NCBI GenBank assembly: GCA_963808965.1
Contig: CAWEHU010000024.1
Location: 1-64,000, forward strand
Length of the DNA stretch: 64,000 nt
From: CAWEHU01 sp963808965
GTDB taxonomy: Bacteria; Pseudomonadota; Alphaproteobacteria; Acetobacterales; Acetobacteraceae
Direction of reading: 5' to 3'
Positions 36,957 to 45,545 of the stretch are shown piece by piece; the first letter of the stretch is position 1, and the number at the start of each line of letters is the position of its first letter. The notes beneath the pieces were generated by a model that was given only the letters and a program-made list of their open reading frames with translations, was not told where the DNA came from and did not search any database. Both the position numbers and the translations under genes were made by a program.

Positions 36957-37031
36957 ATGCCGCGGTACGAGGGGCCAGTCGTCGATGCGCACCAGCATTT
37001 CTGGGACCGAACAGGTCCGCCTGGGTCCTGA
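36957..37031 (+). pseudogene. Amidohydrolase 5' remnant
   Basis: After a clear AAGGAGGAACTG ribosome site, ATG 36957 opens MPRYEGPVVDAHQHFWDRTG, which is the start of an amidohydrolase_2 enzyme (DAHxH metal motif). A TGA at 37029 ends it after 24 residues. The rest of the gene is missing. It may once have worked with the enolase-superfamily enzyme downstream, as such pairs occur in sugar-acid pathways. Confidence 0.55.
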
Positions 37032-37043
37032 TCGGCGGCTCAT

Positions 37044-37244
37044 TCAAGCGATCCCGAGCCAGACCCCGAGGCCGTGCAGGATTCCGACCGGGAAAACGAT
37101 CGCGCCGGTGACCAAAAAACCCCAGAGCCGATCCTCGGCACAGTTCACGATGTGGGTCAGCCAGGCGCAATAGATCGTCAGCAGGAACAGGAGTGAACCG
37201 CCCGCCTCTGCCGGGTGCATTGGACCGTAGTTGCGGTAACGCAT
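37044..37244 (-). CDS. Small inner-membrane protein (66 aa)
   Basis: Starts at the ATG at 37244 behind TGAGGAGGCTAGCGTA. Two hydrophobic segments are visible: GSLLFLLTIYCAWLTHIVNC (about 16-35) and WGFLVTGAIVFPVGILHGLG (about 41-60). A hairpin in the membrane is likely. It is not recognised. The ribosome site and clean coding make it probably real. Confidence 0.55.
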   Translation of the reverse strand: MRYRNYGPMHPAEAGGSLLFLLTIYCAWLTHIVNCAEDRLWGFLVTGAIVFPVGILHGLGVWLGIA

Positions 37245-37386
37245 TACGCTAGCCTCCTCATGCCGACGATCGCTGCCAGGAGAACCGTGCGCTCCGCACG
37301 GTCCTTCGCAACCACGGCTAAGCCCCGGCTTTTACCATATCGCCCATTCGGCCGCTCCAGATAAGAATTGGAATCGCGAGCAGAAG

Positions 37387-38520
37387 ATGAAGATCACGCG
37401 CGTCCACACCCACGTCCTTGCAGCCGAGCTGTCGCAAGCCTTTGCCTATTCGCGAGCCTGGTATGACACGCGCATGGCCATGATTGTTGAAATCGAGACC
37501 GACAGCGGCCTCGTCGGATGGGGCGAATGCTATGGGCCGGCGTGGATGACCGCCGCCGTCGTGAAGAGTGTGTCGCCCTGGTTGGTTGGCGCGGACCCGC
37601 TGCGCACGGATTGGTTGTGGCAAGAAATTTACGCCCGGTTGCGCGATCACGGGCAAAAGGGCGTCGTCATCGAAGGGCTGAGCGGCATCGACATTGCGCT
37701 CTGGGATATCAAGGGCAAGCACTTCGGCGTTCCGGTCCATCAACTCATGGGTGGCCCGCTTCGCACGGAGGTGCGCGCGTACGCGACGGGCCTGTACCGG
37801 CGGCCCACGGGTGATCCGATCCGGTATCTCGCGGAGGAGGCCGCGGGCTACGCCCGGGAGGGGTTCGGAGCCGTCAAGCTGAAGGTCGGCTTCGGGGTCG
37901 CGGAGGATGCGCTGATCACCCGCGCCGTGCGCGAGGCGATCGGGGCGGATGTCGCGCTCATGGTGGACGCGAACCACGCCTACGATGCGGTCGCGGCGAT
38001 CCGGCTCGGCAAGTCGATCGAAGAGCTGGACATAAGCTGGTTCGAGGAACCGGTTCCGCCGGAAGACCTTGCAGGTTATCGCGAGGTGAAGGCTGCTCTC
38101 TCGATTCCGATCGCCGGTGGAGAGTGCGAGTTCACCCGGTTCGGTTTCCGCGACATCCTGATCTCCCGCGCGCTGGACATCATTCAGCCCGACACCTGCG
38201 CGGCGGGTGGCCTGTCCGAGTGCAAGAAGATCGCCGACATGGCCGCGGCCTTCGGCGTGCGCTACAACCCGCACGTTTGGGGCACCGGAATCGCGATCGC
38301 CGCATCGCTGCAACTGCTTGCGGTGTTGCCATCTCACACGCCGCCGTCGCTTGCCCCCATCGAACCGATTCTCGAGTTCGACCGGACCGAGCATCCGATC
38401 CGGCAGGCGTTGCTGACCCCCGCCATCGAGCACCAAAAAGGCGTCGTCGCCGTCCCGGATGGCCCCGGTCTGGGAATCGAGGTTGATCGCGATGCTTTGG
38501 CCCGGTTCGCCGTCCGCTGA
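37387..38520 (+). CDS. Mandelate racemase/muconate lactonizing enzyme family protein
   Basis: 377 residues, enolase superfamily. Start MKITRVHTHVLAAELSQAFA, N-terminal capping domain to about 125. In the barrel: KxK bases in AVKLKVGFG, metal ligands in MVDANHAYD, WFEEPVPPED and GGECEFTRFG, then IIQPDTCAAGG and the catalytic His of NPHVWGTG. The KxK and His-Asp pair place it in the mandelate-racemase group (sugar-acid dehydratases or racemases). The exact substrate is not evident. An amidohydrolase fragment precedes it. Confidence 0.9.
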   Translation: MKITRVHTHVLAAELSQAFAYSRAWYDTRMAMIVEIETDSGLVGWGECYGPAWMTAAVVKSVSPWLVGADPLRTDWLWQEIYARLRDHGQKGVVIEGLSGIDIALWDIKGKHFGVPVHQLMGGPLRTEVRAYATGLYRRPTGDPIRYLAEEAAGYAREGFGAVKLKVGFGVAEDALITRAVREAIGADVALMVDANHAYDAVAAIRLGKSIEELDISWFEEPVPPEDLAGYREVKAALSIPIAGGECEFTRFGFRDILISRALDIIQPDTCAAGGLSECKKIADMAAAFGVRYNPHVWGTGIAIAASLQLLAVLPSHTPPSLAPIEPILEFDRTEHPIRQALLTPAIEHQKGVVAVPDGPGLGIEVDRDALARFAVR

Positions 38521-38576
38521 TCCGCTTAGCTGGATTCAGGCCCGCGGAGGCGCAAGTCGAGCAGGAGGGCGGCAGA

Positions 38577-38972
38577 ATGACCGGGCGCAGAATCCCAGCC
38601 AGCCATGTAAACCTCAAGCGAGTTTATGACCCGGCTGCTCCGGCCGATGGCACGCGCCTCCTGATCGACCGCCTCTGGCCGCGAGGCTTGAGCAAAGCGG
38701 ATGCAGCCGTCGACCGTTGGCTGAAAGAGATCGCACCAGGTACCGAACTGCGGCGCTGGTTCGGCCACGACCCGGAGCGCTGGCAGGAGTTCCGTCGCCG
38801 CTACACCGACGAATTGCGCGAAAATGCGACGGCGCTGGAAGAACTCCGTGCTCTGGCCCGGAAAGGGACCGTCACCCTGCTCTACGGAGCCCGTGACGAG
38901 GAGCACAACGACGCGGTCGTGCTCAGGGATGTATTGCTGGACCGAGAGACAGACTCATCACCAGCCCGCTGA
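38577..38972 (+). CDS. DUF488 family protein
   Basis: 131 residues. HVNLKRVYDPAAPADGTRLL then IDRLWPRGLSKADAAVDRWL, WFGHDPERWQEFRRRYTDEL and TLLYGARDEEHNDAVVL are the conserved DUF488 stretches. It is a small cytoplasmic protein of unknown activity. It starts 57 bases after the enolase-superfamily gene and ends one base before the convergent HbpS-like gene. Confidence 0.87.
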   Translation: MTGRRIPASHVNLKRVYDPAAPADGTRLLIDRLWPRGLSKADAAVDRWLKEIAPGTELRRWFGHDPERWQEFRRRYTDELRENATALEELRALARKGTVTLLYGARDEEHNDAVVLRDVLLDRETDSSPAR

Positions 38973-39755
38973 TTACTTTCCGCCGACCCCGGAGCCCGAC
39001 CCTATCTGGTTCGCGATCTCTTCCTCCCTGCCGCCGCACGCGGGATGCCCATAGCCGGACGCGCTTTTACCGTTGGGTCCGATGTCATAGATGATACCGT
39101 CATTCCCTTTCGGGTTGGCCCCGGACGGAACTTTGTCCAGCCCAAGCTTCTGTCGCACGCGCCAGGCCACGTTATGATCGGCGCAAGAGCTGTCGCCACT
39201 AACGCCCAGTCCTCCGACCACGCCGTCACCGTTGTAAAGCGCAAGGCCACCGCCGAACACGATGACGCCGCCGGCCGCCTTCCCGACCATCGGATCCTTT
39301 TCGCTGCCGAATTCTGTCGGCGCGCCTGAGTAGATAATTTCTGGATTTGCCGGATTGCTCGTCGATATCCCGTACAGCGGCCCGCCGGGCTGCGCTCCCG
39401 CGTAGAGGTTCGCGGTTGAGAGCGCAAAAGATTTCAGGCTCACGGCATTCGCGGTGTTCGCCTTCTCCGCCGCTATGGCGCGGCTTGCGAGCCATTGGTC
39501 GCCCGGTTTGCCGCCGCTGAACGTAACGGCGCAGACGATCCCGTCCCTGTTCACCACCGCAGCCCACTCGTTGTTGTCGAGCCCGCCATTTGCCGGGCCA
39601 CCGCTCGGCTTGACGCTTTCCTTCAGCGCCGCTGTGAGTTGGTCGTGGCTCACCGGGCAGGAGTCAGCCGCAAGGGCGCGTTGAGAAACGGGCAACAACG
39701 CCGAGCCGACAGCCAGTGCGGCGGAAAGGTGCAGAAACTGGACATGCCGATGCAA
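38973..39755 (-). CDS. GlcG/HbpS-family (heme-binding-like) secreted protein
   Basis: 260 residues with a signal peptide (LSAALAVGSALLPVSQRALA then ADSCPV). The GlcG/HbpS domain shows WAAVVNRDGIVCAVTFSGGK, SRAIAAEKANTANAVSL and GVIVFGGGLALYNGDGVVGG then GVSGDSSCADHNVAWRVRQK. Members bind heme or degradation products; the C-terminal Cys-containing tail (GYGHPACGGREEEIANQIG) is extra. Last gene of the alcohol-oxidation operon, starting 11 bases after the XoxJ-like gene. Confidence 0.8.
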   Translation of the reverse strand: MHRHVQFLHLSAALAVGSALLPVSQRALAADSCPVSHDQLTAALKESVKPSGGPANGGLDNNEWAAVVNRDGIVCAVTFSGGKPGDQWLASRAIAAEKANTANAVSLKSFALSTANLYAGAQPGGPLYGISTSNPANPEIIYSGAPTEFGSEKDPMVGKAAGGVIVFGGGLALYNGDGVVGGLGVSGDSSCADHNVAWRVRQKLGLDKVPSGANPKGNDGIIYDIGPNGKSASGYGHPACGGREEEIANQIGSGSGVGGK

Positions 39756-39766
39756 GATGCAGCCTC

Positions 39767-40615
39767 CTATTTGTCAGGCTCTGTGCCGGAATCGCGGCCG
39801 TCCCGTATCGGTTCGGGTACGCGCGGAACGTGATACGCGTCGAGGATCGTGTCGATCGCGGAGCGGTTGCGTTCGAGTGCCTGGTCAATCTCGCGCTTGA
39901 AGGCAGCATCGCCCCGGCGCACGCCCATCGAGATGTCGAAGGTCATCGGCCACGCCGGGGCCGTCGAGGAAGGCTGAACGGGCGCGAGGGTCAGAGCCTC
40001 CATCTCCTTGGCCGCGAAATAGCCGGCCAGCGGTCCCCAGACAACGGCGACGTCGATTTGGCCGTTCGCTACCGCATCGATGATCGCGGCCGGCGGGTTC
40101 GGCTGGCTATAGTCGCCATAGAGCATGAAGCCGCGCACGTTTTGCGTGATGCCCCGTTGCGCGAGCGCATGCGCCGGCGGCGTGTTTGTCGCGTCATTCC
40201 CGACCATCTGCACGCCGACGATCAGCGTGCGCAACCGAGGATCGTCAAGCGAGCAAATGTCCAATCCCCGGTCCGCGCGCGTCACGAACACGTAGCTGGA
40301 CCGGTAGTACGGCGGGGTCGTCGCGAGCATCTCCACACCGCTGGCCACACCCGGCCAGAGATCGCACAACTCCGCTTTAACGGTGTTTCGCACATAACCG
40401 CGCCGTTGCGCCCACCAAGTGTAGCTCACGCTCGCTCCGAGATCCTTCGCGATTAGCGCGACGATTTTGTTCTCGAAGCCCTCGCCCCGGCTGTTGGAAA
40501 AGGGAAGGTTGTTCGGATCGGCGCAAACACGCAACTCACGCGCTTGCGCCGAGGCGATGCCGAGCAGGGAGACGAGCAGGATCGCCCGCGCGATCGCGAG
40601 TCCGCCGTGTGACAT
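39767..40615 (-). CDS. XoxJ/MxaJ-like periplasmic binding protein of PQQ dehydrogenase
   Basis: 282 residues from the ATG at 40615 (MSHGGLAIARAILLVSLLGI, signal peptide ending near AQA). The mature part begins RELRVCADPNNLPFSNSRGE and contains SYTWWAQRRGYVRNTVKAEL, CDLWPGVASGVEMLATTPPY and YRSSYVFVTRADRGLDI, the standard pattern of quinoprotein-dehydrogenase-associated solute-binding proteins. They are thought to help assemble or activate the dehydrogenase. It lies directly downstream of the cytochrome and the dehydrogenase. Confidence 0.9.
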   Translation of the reverse strand: MSHGGLAIARAILLVSLLGIASAQARELRVCADPNNLPFSNSRGEGFENKIVALIAKDLGASVSYTWWAQRRGYVRNTVKAELCDLWPGVASGVEMLATTPPYYRSSYVFVTRADRGLDICSLDDPRLRTLIVGVQMVGNDATNTPPAHALAQRGITQNVRGFMLYGDYSQPNPPAAIIDAVANGQIDVAVVWGPLAGYFAAKEMEALTLAPVQPSSTAPAWPMTFDISMGVRRGDAAFKREIDQALERNRSAIDTILDAYHVPRVPEPIRDGRDSGTEPDK

Positions 40616-40623
40616 CGCTCGTC

Positions 40624-41184
40624 TCACTTCGGGGTCGTCGCCACGCCGGGCGCCTCGGCTACACCGGGCGGGGGTTGGACGGCGGGCGGTGGTGGCGGCG
40701 AGGACACCACCTCGCCGGGGCCGTTCGCGGCGGAGGGCGTCGAGAGCGAGCGGACGAACGCGGCGAGCTCCCAAATTTGCGCGTCCGGAATTTTTCCGTG
40801 CCATGACGGCATCCCGTTCGGCCTTCCCTGCGCGATCGAGGCAAAGATCTGATCGAGCCGCCCGCCGTAGCGCCACTGATTATCCATCAACGCCGGACCC
40901 ATTCCTCCGGCTCCATGGAAGTGGCAACCGGAACAATTGTACCAGTCGAATAGACGCTGACCGTCGGCGATGGCTTGTGGATTGTTCTGGTACATGTTGG
41001 CTACGGGATCCTCCGGCGGCGGCGACCCGCCACCAGGGAAAAGCTTGGAGACGGCAACGAAACCAGGGCCGCTCTGCGCGCCCGGCAAGCTGGCCTGCTG
41101 ACCCCAGGCCGGCATCACGGCAACTAGGGAGAACGCGGCGGCGATACCCGCGTCGAGGCTACGACTGCGGCAGGGCGAAAACAT
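40624..41184 (-). CDS. c-type cytochrome, XoxG-like
   Basis: 186 residues with a signal peptide (IAAAFSLVAVMPAWGQQ). One heme-attachment site, CSGCH, lies in LFDWYNCSGCHFHGAGGMGP, and the likely axial Met lies in RPNGMPSWHGKIPDAQIWEL. The Pro-rich tail after about residue 155 is disordered. The start overlaps the end of the dehydrogenase gene by 26 bases. Most likely the electron acceptor of the dehydrogenase in the periplasm. Confidence 0.87.
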   Translation of the reverse strand: MFSPCRSRSLDAGIAAAFSLVAVMPAWGQQASLPGAQSGPGFVAVSKLFPGGGSPPPEDPVANMYQNNPQAIADGQRLFDWYNCSGCHFHGAGGMGPALMDNQWRYGGRLDQIFASIAQGRPNGMPSWHGKIPDAQIWELAAFVRSLSTPSAANGPGEVVSSPPPPPAVQPPPGVAEAPGVATTPK

Positions 41185-43015
41185 AGAGCGTTCCCCCAGG
41201 CGTGGTTTTCTGCTTCAAATCCCCCATCGCGCCGACGAAGCCGAGCGCGCCGGTAGGGTCGCGCGGATCGAGATTGCCGGCGACGATCGCACCGGCCCAG
41301 CCACCGACACCCGAAAGGACGGCGATATACTCGTGCCCGTCCGGGCCGCGATACGCGACCGGCTGGCCGATGATGCCGGAGCCGGTCTTGAACTGCCATT
41401 TGAGCTCGCCGTTATGCGCGTCCACCGCCTTGAACCAGCCGTCCATGGTTCCATAGAAAACGAGATCGCCTGCCGTAACCAAGGCGCCGCTCCAGATGGG
41501 CAGATCCTCCTTGATCTTCCAGGCCGGCTTGCGCTGCATCGGATCCCACGCGGTCAGCTCGCCACGGTTGCCGCCCGGCCCGGCTTTCATCACCACGTTA
41601 GCCCCGACATACGGCGTGCCGGCGATGTAGTTGGTCTGCACGCTTTCCCAGTCCATGCACAAATTCTCATGCGGGATGTAGAGCAGTCCGGTACGTGGCG
41701 AGTAGGCGGAAGGATTCCAGTCCTTGGCGCCGGAGGCCGTGGGGCAAATGTCGCGTACGACCGTGCCAACTTTGGTCGTCTTTTCCGGGTTGAGAATCGG
41801 CCGGCCGGTCTTGAGGTCGACACCCTTTGTCGAGTTCACGAAGCCGTACGGATCAGCGGACAGGATCTCGCCGTTGGTGCGGTCGATCACATAGAGATGG
41901 GCATTGCGATCCGGATGCAGCAGCACCTTGCGCGGCTTGCCGTCCACGGTCATGTCGAGCAGCACGTGCTCGTTGATGCCGTCGTAATCGTGCTCATCAT
42001 GCGGATTGTATTGAAGCGCCCACTTCGCGGCGCCGGTGTCGGGGTCGCGCGCGAACAAGGTCGTCGTCCATTTGTTGTCGCCGGGGCGCTGCTCCTGGTT
42101 CCAGGGACCAGGGTTGGCCGTGCCGTAATAGATCAGGTTGAGGTCGGGATCGTAGGCGATCCAGCCCCACACGGTACCACCACCGATCTGCCATGCCTCG
42201 GGCGGCCAGGTCTTCACTCCGAGATCCTGGCCTTTGTCGGAATCATAGAACGGATGAAAGTCGGAGCCGATCAGCACGTCCTTGTCCGGCCCGGTGGAGT
42301 AGGCCCGCCAGACGATCTTCCCGGTTGCGGCATCCAGCGCCGTCAGCCAGCCTCGCACCCCGAGCTCGCCGCCGGAATTGCCGACCAGCACCTTCCCATG
42401 CACGACGAGCGGCGCCATCGTCATCGTCTCGCCCTTGTTGATGTCCCCGAGCTGTGTTTTCCAGAGCTCCTTGCCGGTATTCGCGTCCAGCGCGATTGTT
42501 TGGTTGTCGAGCGTATTGAAGAAGAACTTGCCGTCCGAATATACGCCGCCCCGGTTGACGACGTCGCAGCACGCAACTCCTTGCGCGGCCGCCTCGGGAT
42601 GCGGCTGATAGGACCATTTCAGCGGGGCACCGGGCTTGGTGAGGTCGAGCGCGAAGACAAAATTCGGGAACGCCGTCACGATGTACATGGTGTTGTTCAC
42701 CACGATCGGAGCCGCTTCCTGCCCGCGATTGACTCCGGTCGAAAAGGTGAACGCCACGCCGAGTTTCTTGACCGTGTCGCCGTTGATCTCCGCGAGTTCG
42801 GAGTAGCGCGTCGAGGCGTAATTCTTCGACGGCATCGTCCACTGGCCGTCATCCTTCGGCGCCGCCGAGGCAGGTGGAACGGGCGGATCGGCGCGGGCCA
42901 CGCCACCACCCGGGAGCAGGAGTGTCAGCGCGCCCGCGAGCAATACGTCTCTGATGCCGGTACGCGGACGCGCACGGGTGCGGTCAGCGCAGCGTGTAGA
43001 GATAGGCCGCGACAT
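41159..43015 (-). CDS. xoxF: PQQ-dependent methanol/ethanol-family dehydrogenase, lanthanide-type (XoxF-like)
   Basis: About 618 residues. Signal peptide DVLLAGALTLLLPGGGVARA (start codon uncertain; ATG 43015 is chosen although it overlaps the upstream cytochrome). The beta-propeller holds GVACCDVVNRGGVYSDG (vicinal Cys pair) and the tryptophan-rich propeller repeats (GELKWQF, GELTAWDP). The site HDEHDYDGINE contains DxD: the second Asp marks lanthanide-using enzymes (XoxF/ExaF), while calcium enzymes (MxaF) have Ala there. It oxidises primary alcohols in the periplasm. The flanking cytochromes and the XoxJ-like gene support this. Confidence 0.88.
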   Translation of the reverse strand: MSRPISTRCADRTRARPRTGIRDVLLAGALTLLLPGGGVARADPPVPPASAAPKDDGQWTMPSKNYASTRYSELAEINGDTVKKLGVAFTFSTGVNRGQEAAPIVVNNTMYIVTAFPNFVFALDLTKPGAPLKWSYQPHPEAAAQGVACCDVVNRGGVYSDGKFFFNTLDNQTIALDANTGKELWKTQLGDINKGETMTMAPLVVHGKVLVGNSGGELGVRGWLTALDAATGKIVWRAYSTGPDKDVLIGSDFHPFYDSDKGQDLGVKTWPPEAWQIGGGTVWGWIAYDPDLNLIYYGTANPGPWNQEQRPGDNKWTTTLFARDPDTGAAKWALQYNPHDEHDYDGINEHVLLDMTVDGKPRKVLLHPDRNAHLYVIDRTNGEILSADPYGFVNSTKGVDLKTGRPILNPEKTTKVGTVVRDICPTASGAKDWNPSAYSPRTGLLYIPHENLCMDWESVQTNYIAGTPYVGANVVMKAGPGGNRGELTAWDPMQRKPAWKIKEDLPIWSGALVTAGDLVFYGTMDGWFKAVDAHNGELKWQFKTGSGIIGQPVAYRGPDGHEYIAVLSGVGGWAGAIVAGNLDPRDPTGALGFVGAMGDLKQKTTPGGTLYVFALPQS

Positions 43016-43373
43016 CGCGTGCGTCTTCATCGTTCAGCCCCATATCCGGCATGGCGTTTCCGGGAATCACGCTCTGCGGCTCTTGCAGCCATCGAATCAT
43101 GTTTGCCGGCGTGTTCGGCAGGACGCCGGCGATGAAGGTACGATCCCCAATGGTGGTGAGTGGTGGACCCACGCGCCCGTTCGCGCCCACGATGCCGGGA
43201 ATCTCATGGCAGGTTCCGCAGCCCACCAGCCGGATCAACCGGGCGCCCTGCCGCGAATTGCCTCCCGCCGGACCGGCATTCGCGGCGGGCTTGCGGGAGT
43301 CGCACGCGGCGAGTCCGGCGAGAGCCAAAACCAGCAAAGCGCAGCGCGCGGCCGGCGTGGTCAGCCGATGCAT
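42984..43373 (-). CDS. Small c-type cytochrome, probable lipoprotein
   Basis: 129 residues. The N-terminus LVLALAGLAACDSRKP has a lipobox Cys, so membrane attachment is likely. One heme site is CGTCH in RLVGCGTCHEIPGIVGA, and a probable Met ligand is in PGNAMPDMGLNDEDARDVAA. This resembles the short cytochromes that sit next to terminal oxidases and could carry electrons from the dehydrogenase to the oxidase. It overlaps the gene upstream by 13 bases and the dehydrogenase downstream by about 30. Confidence 0.87.
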   Translation of the reverse strand: MHRLTTPAARCALLVLALAGLAACDSRKPAANAGPAGGNSRQGARLIRLVGCGTCHEIPGIVGANGRVGPPLTTIGDRTFIAGVLPNTPANMIRWLQEPQSVIPGNAMPDMGLNDEDARDVAAYLYTLR

Positions 43374-43819
43374 TGCGGCACCACGAACAGAGCAACGAGG
43401 TCGAAGATGATCGCGGCCAGGAAGCCCAGCCCGGTCATGACGCCGACCAGTCCGAAAAACCGCGTCCGCCCCTCGCCCGCCGCGACGGCGTGGCTAAACC
43501 CGCCCGGATGTTCGTGACGGGCCGCGCGCCATGTGAGATAGGAGACAACACTCGCGGCCAGGGCAATGACAACAGCGAGCAAGTTGAAGCCCAGGAGAAG
43601 CCACCAGACGAAGCCCCACCCGGGCAGCACCGTCGTACGCGGCGCGAGGCGCGGGAAACAAGAATAGCTTGCCAGCCCATAGTTCAGCAGAAGCTGAGCG
43701 ACCCAAGCCGTCGGCGCGGCGGTCAGGCCGAAGAATTGAGCGAACAGTCCGACTCGCTCGCGGTGCGGAGAGGGATGCGGCGGCGCGCTTGCCTGTACAG
43801 CATTCGCCATGGGCATCAT
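43361..43819 (-). CDS. Small membrane protein of the oxidase operon (CoxP-like)
   Basis: About 152 residues from the ATG at 43819, overlapping the subunit III stop. Three hydrophobic segments: WVAQLLLNYGLASYSCFP, GFVWWLLLGFNLLAVVIALA and LVGVMTGLGFLAAIIFDLVA. Position and helix pattern match the small fourth gene of CoxMNOP-type oxidase clusters. That assignment comes from context rather than a strong motif. Confidence 0.6.
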   Translation of the reverse strand: MMPMANAVQASAPPHPSPHRERVGLFAQFFGLTAAPTAWVAQLLLNYGLASYSCFPRLAPRTTVLPGWGFVWWLLLGFNLLAVVIALAASVVSYLTWRAARHEHPGGFSHAVAAGEGRTRFFGLVGVMTGLGFLAAIIFDLVALFVVPQCIG

Positions 43820-44412
43820 CCGAGATACGGAGTCACGTAGAGAGTTAGGAACACGGCAATCCCGGCCGCCACGACGAAGTGCCAATAAGCGGCGCCGACC
43901 AGGACGGGTGCGTTCCGGCGCGAGTCGAAATAGCCAAGCAACGACCAAAACACCAGCATCAGCAGCGCCACGAGACCAACTGCCAGATGCGCGAGATGCA
44001 CGCCGGTGATCGTGAAGAACACCGAGCCGTACACGCCCGACCGCAGCGTGAACGATTTGCTGCCCCATTCAACGAATTGCAGGATCAGCGAAACGACGCC
44101 GAGCAGCAGTGCGATCGCGAGACCGTATAAGAGGTGAGGCCGCCGGTCGCGCGTGACGCTTCGCTCCGCCCACCACAGCGCGATGCTGCTGAGGATCAAC
44201 ACGAACACCTGCGGCACCGAGTAGCGGAAGCTCGGCGGCTCGGGTATCCATGAGGAGTCGAGCTGCACCGCGTAATAAAAATAGCTGAATAGCAGATAGG
44301 CGAACAGCGCGCCTTCGGTCGCGATGACGCACAGCACGCCCCACCAGCCGACCCCGATGCGCCCGACCCCTCCGACCGGCAGCGATCGCTGCTCATAGGC
44401 CGCGTCAGACAT
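43816..44412 (-). CDS. Cytochrome c oxidase subunit III family protein
   Basis: 198 residues with five or more helices. GWWGVLCVIATEGALFAYLL at the start, ALLLGVVSLILQFVEW, then FFTITGVHLAHLAVGLVALL and VGAAYWHFVVAAGIAVFLTL are the conserved subunit III helices (with the Glu of TEGALF and the His of YWHFVV). Likely partner of subunit I encoded immediately upstream (eight-base overlap). CoxO-like in the alternative CoxMNOP oxidase nomenclature. Confidence 0.88.
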   Translation of the reverse strand: MSDAAYEQRSLPVGGVGRIGVGWWGVLCVIATEGALFAYLLFSYFYYAVQLDSSWIPEPPSFRYSVPQVFVLILSSIALWWAERSVTRDRRPHLLYGLAIALLLGVVSLILQFVEWGSKSFTLRSGVYGSVFFTITGVHLAHLAVGLVALLMLVFWSLLGYFDSRRNAPVLVGAAYWHFVVAAGIAVFLTLYVTPYLG

Positions 44413-45545
44413 GGCCGGGACTCACCTGTCCAAGCTTCCGTTCAGGCCATAGCCAAGCCACGATCGCCAGCGTCCCAATCGCGCAACCGGCTACGGCAAG
44501 CCACCAGAGGTGCAGCAACAGGCCGACAAAACCGGCCGAGAGGCCAAGAGTGAGGATGAACGGCGCGTAGGAATCGCTTGGCATCTTCAATATCAGCTCG
44601 GGATCGCTGTCGAGTGGCGTGGTGCCAATCGTCTCTCGCCCATGGTCGAGCAGCAGACCTTCCTGAAGGTCGGATCGGTCCTCGGTATCCCGCAGGCGCT
44701 CCTCCCAAAGCGGATGCCGGCTCGCGACTCGCGGGATCACCTTGAAATTGTAAGTGGGCGGCGGGGATGACGTGGCCCATTCCAGCGAATACGCGTCCCA
44801 GGGGTTGGGGCCGGCGATCTTTCCGTGCTTGTGGCTGACCACGACATTGACCAGCAGCAGTAGTACGCCGACGGCGAGCACGAAGGCGCCGATCGTGGTG
44901 ATGAGGTTCAGCGTGTTCCAGCCCATCCCCGGCGGATACGTATAGACGCGGCGGGGCATTCCCCACAGACCGGTCAGATGCATCGGCAGGAAGGCGAGAT
45001 TGAAGCCGATGAACATGGTCCAGAAGTTCCAGCGCCCGATCCGCTCGTCGAGCATCCGGCCGGTCATCTTGGGGAACCAATAATAGATTCCGCCCACGAC
45101 CGGGAACAGGTTGATGCCGATCAGCACGTAATGCAGATGCGCCACGACGAAATATGTGTCGGTCAGCTGCCAATCGACCGGCACCGAGGCCGTCATGAAG
45201 CCCGACACGCCGCCGATGACGAACATCACGATCATGCTGGCAAAGAACAGGAAGGCGGTGGTGATAACCGGGCGGCCGGTCCAGATCGTCGCCGTCCAGG
45301 CGAACACTGCCACCGCGCTCGGCACGGTGATGATGATCGAGGCGCCACTGAAGAACGCCATCGGGAGATTGGGCAGTCCGGTGGCGAACATGTGGTGGAT
45401 CCACACGCCGAAGCCCAAGATCATCGTGGCGACCGTCGATAGAGCGACTGGGGCGTAGCCGACGATCGGCCGCCGGCAGAACACCGGCAATCCGTCCGAG
45501 ACGATGCCCATGGCCGGCAGCACGATCGCGTACGTCCAGAGTACC
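44405..45545 (-). pseudogene. ctaD: Cytochrome c oxidase subunit I, 5' truncated
   Basis: Carries roughly the last two thirds of subunit I: VWIHHMFATGLPNLPMAFFS gives the two CuB histidines and YFVVAHLHYVLIGINLFP the two heme histidines. The loop SSPPPTYNFKVIPRVASRHP is typical of CtaD tails. The N-terminal helices (first heme-a His and D-channel region) are missing: upstream of about 45545 the frame becomes an IS transposase. Where canonical A-type enzymes have the K-channel Lys (PTGIKVFSW), this reads PSAVAVFAW, as in CoxN-like alternative oxidases. Without its first third it cannot function as assembled here. The coxM (subunit II) gene expected upstream is not in the window. Confidence 0.85.

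Noticed and set aside
41333..43135. 600-residue plus-strand open frame opposite the PQQ dehydrogenase
   Set aside because: It mirrors the dehydrogenase coding strand, is Arg-rich and shows no domain, so it is an antisense artefact.
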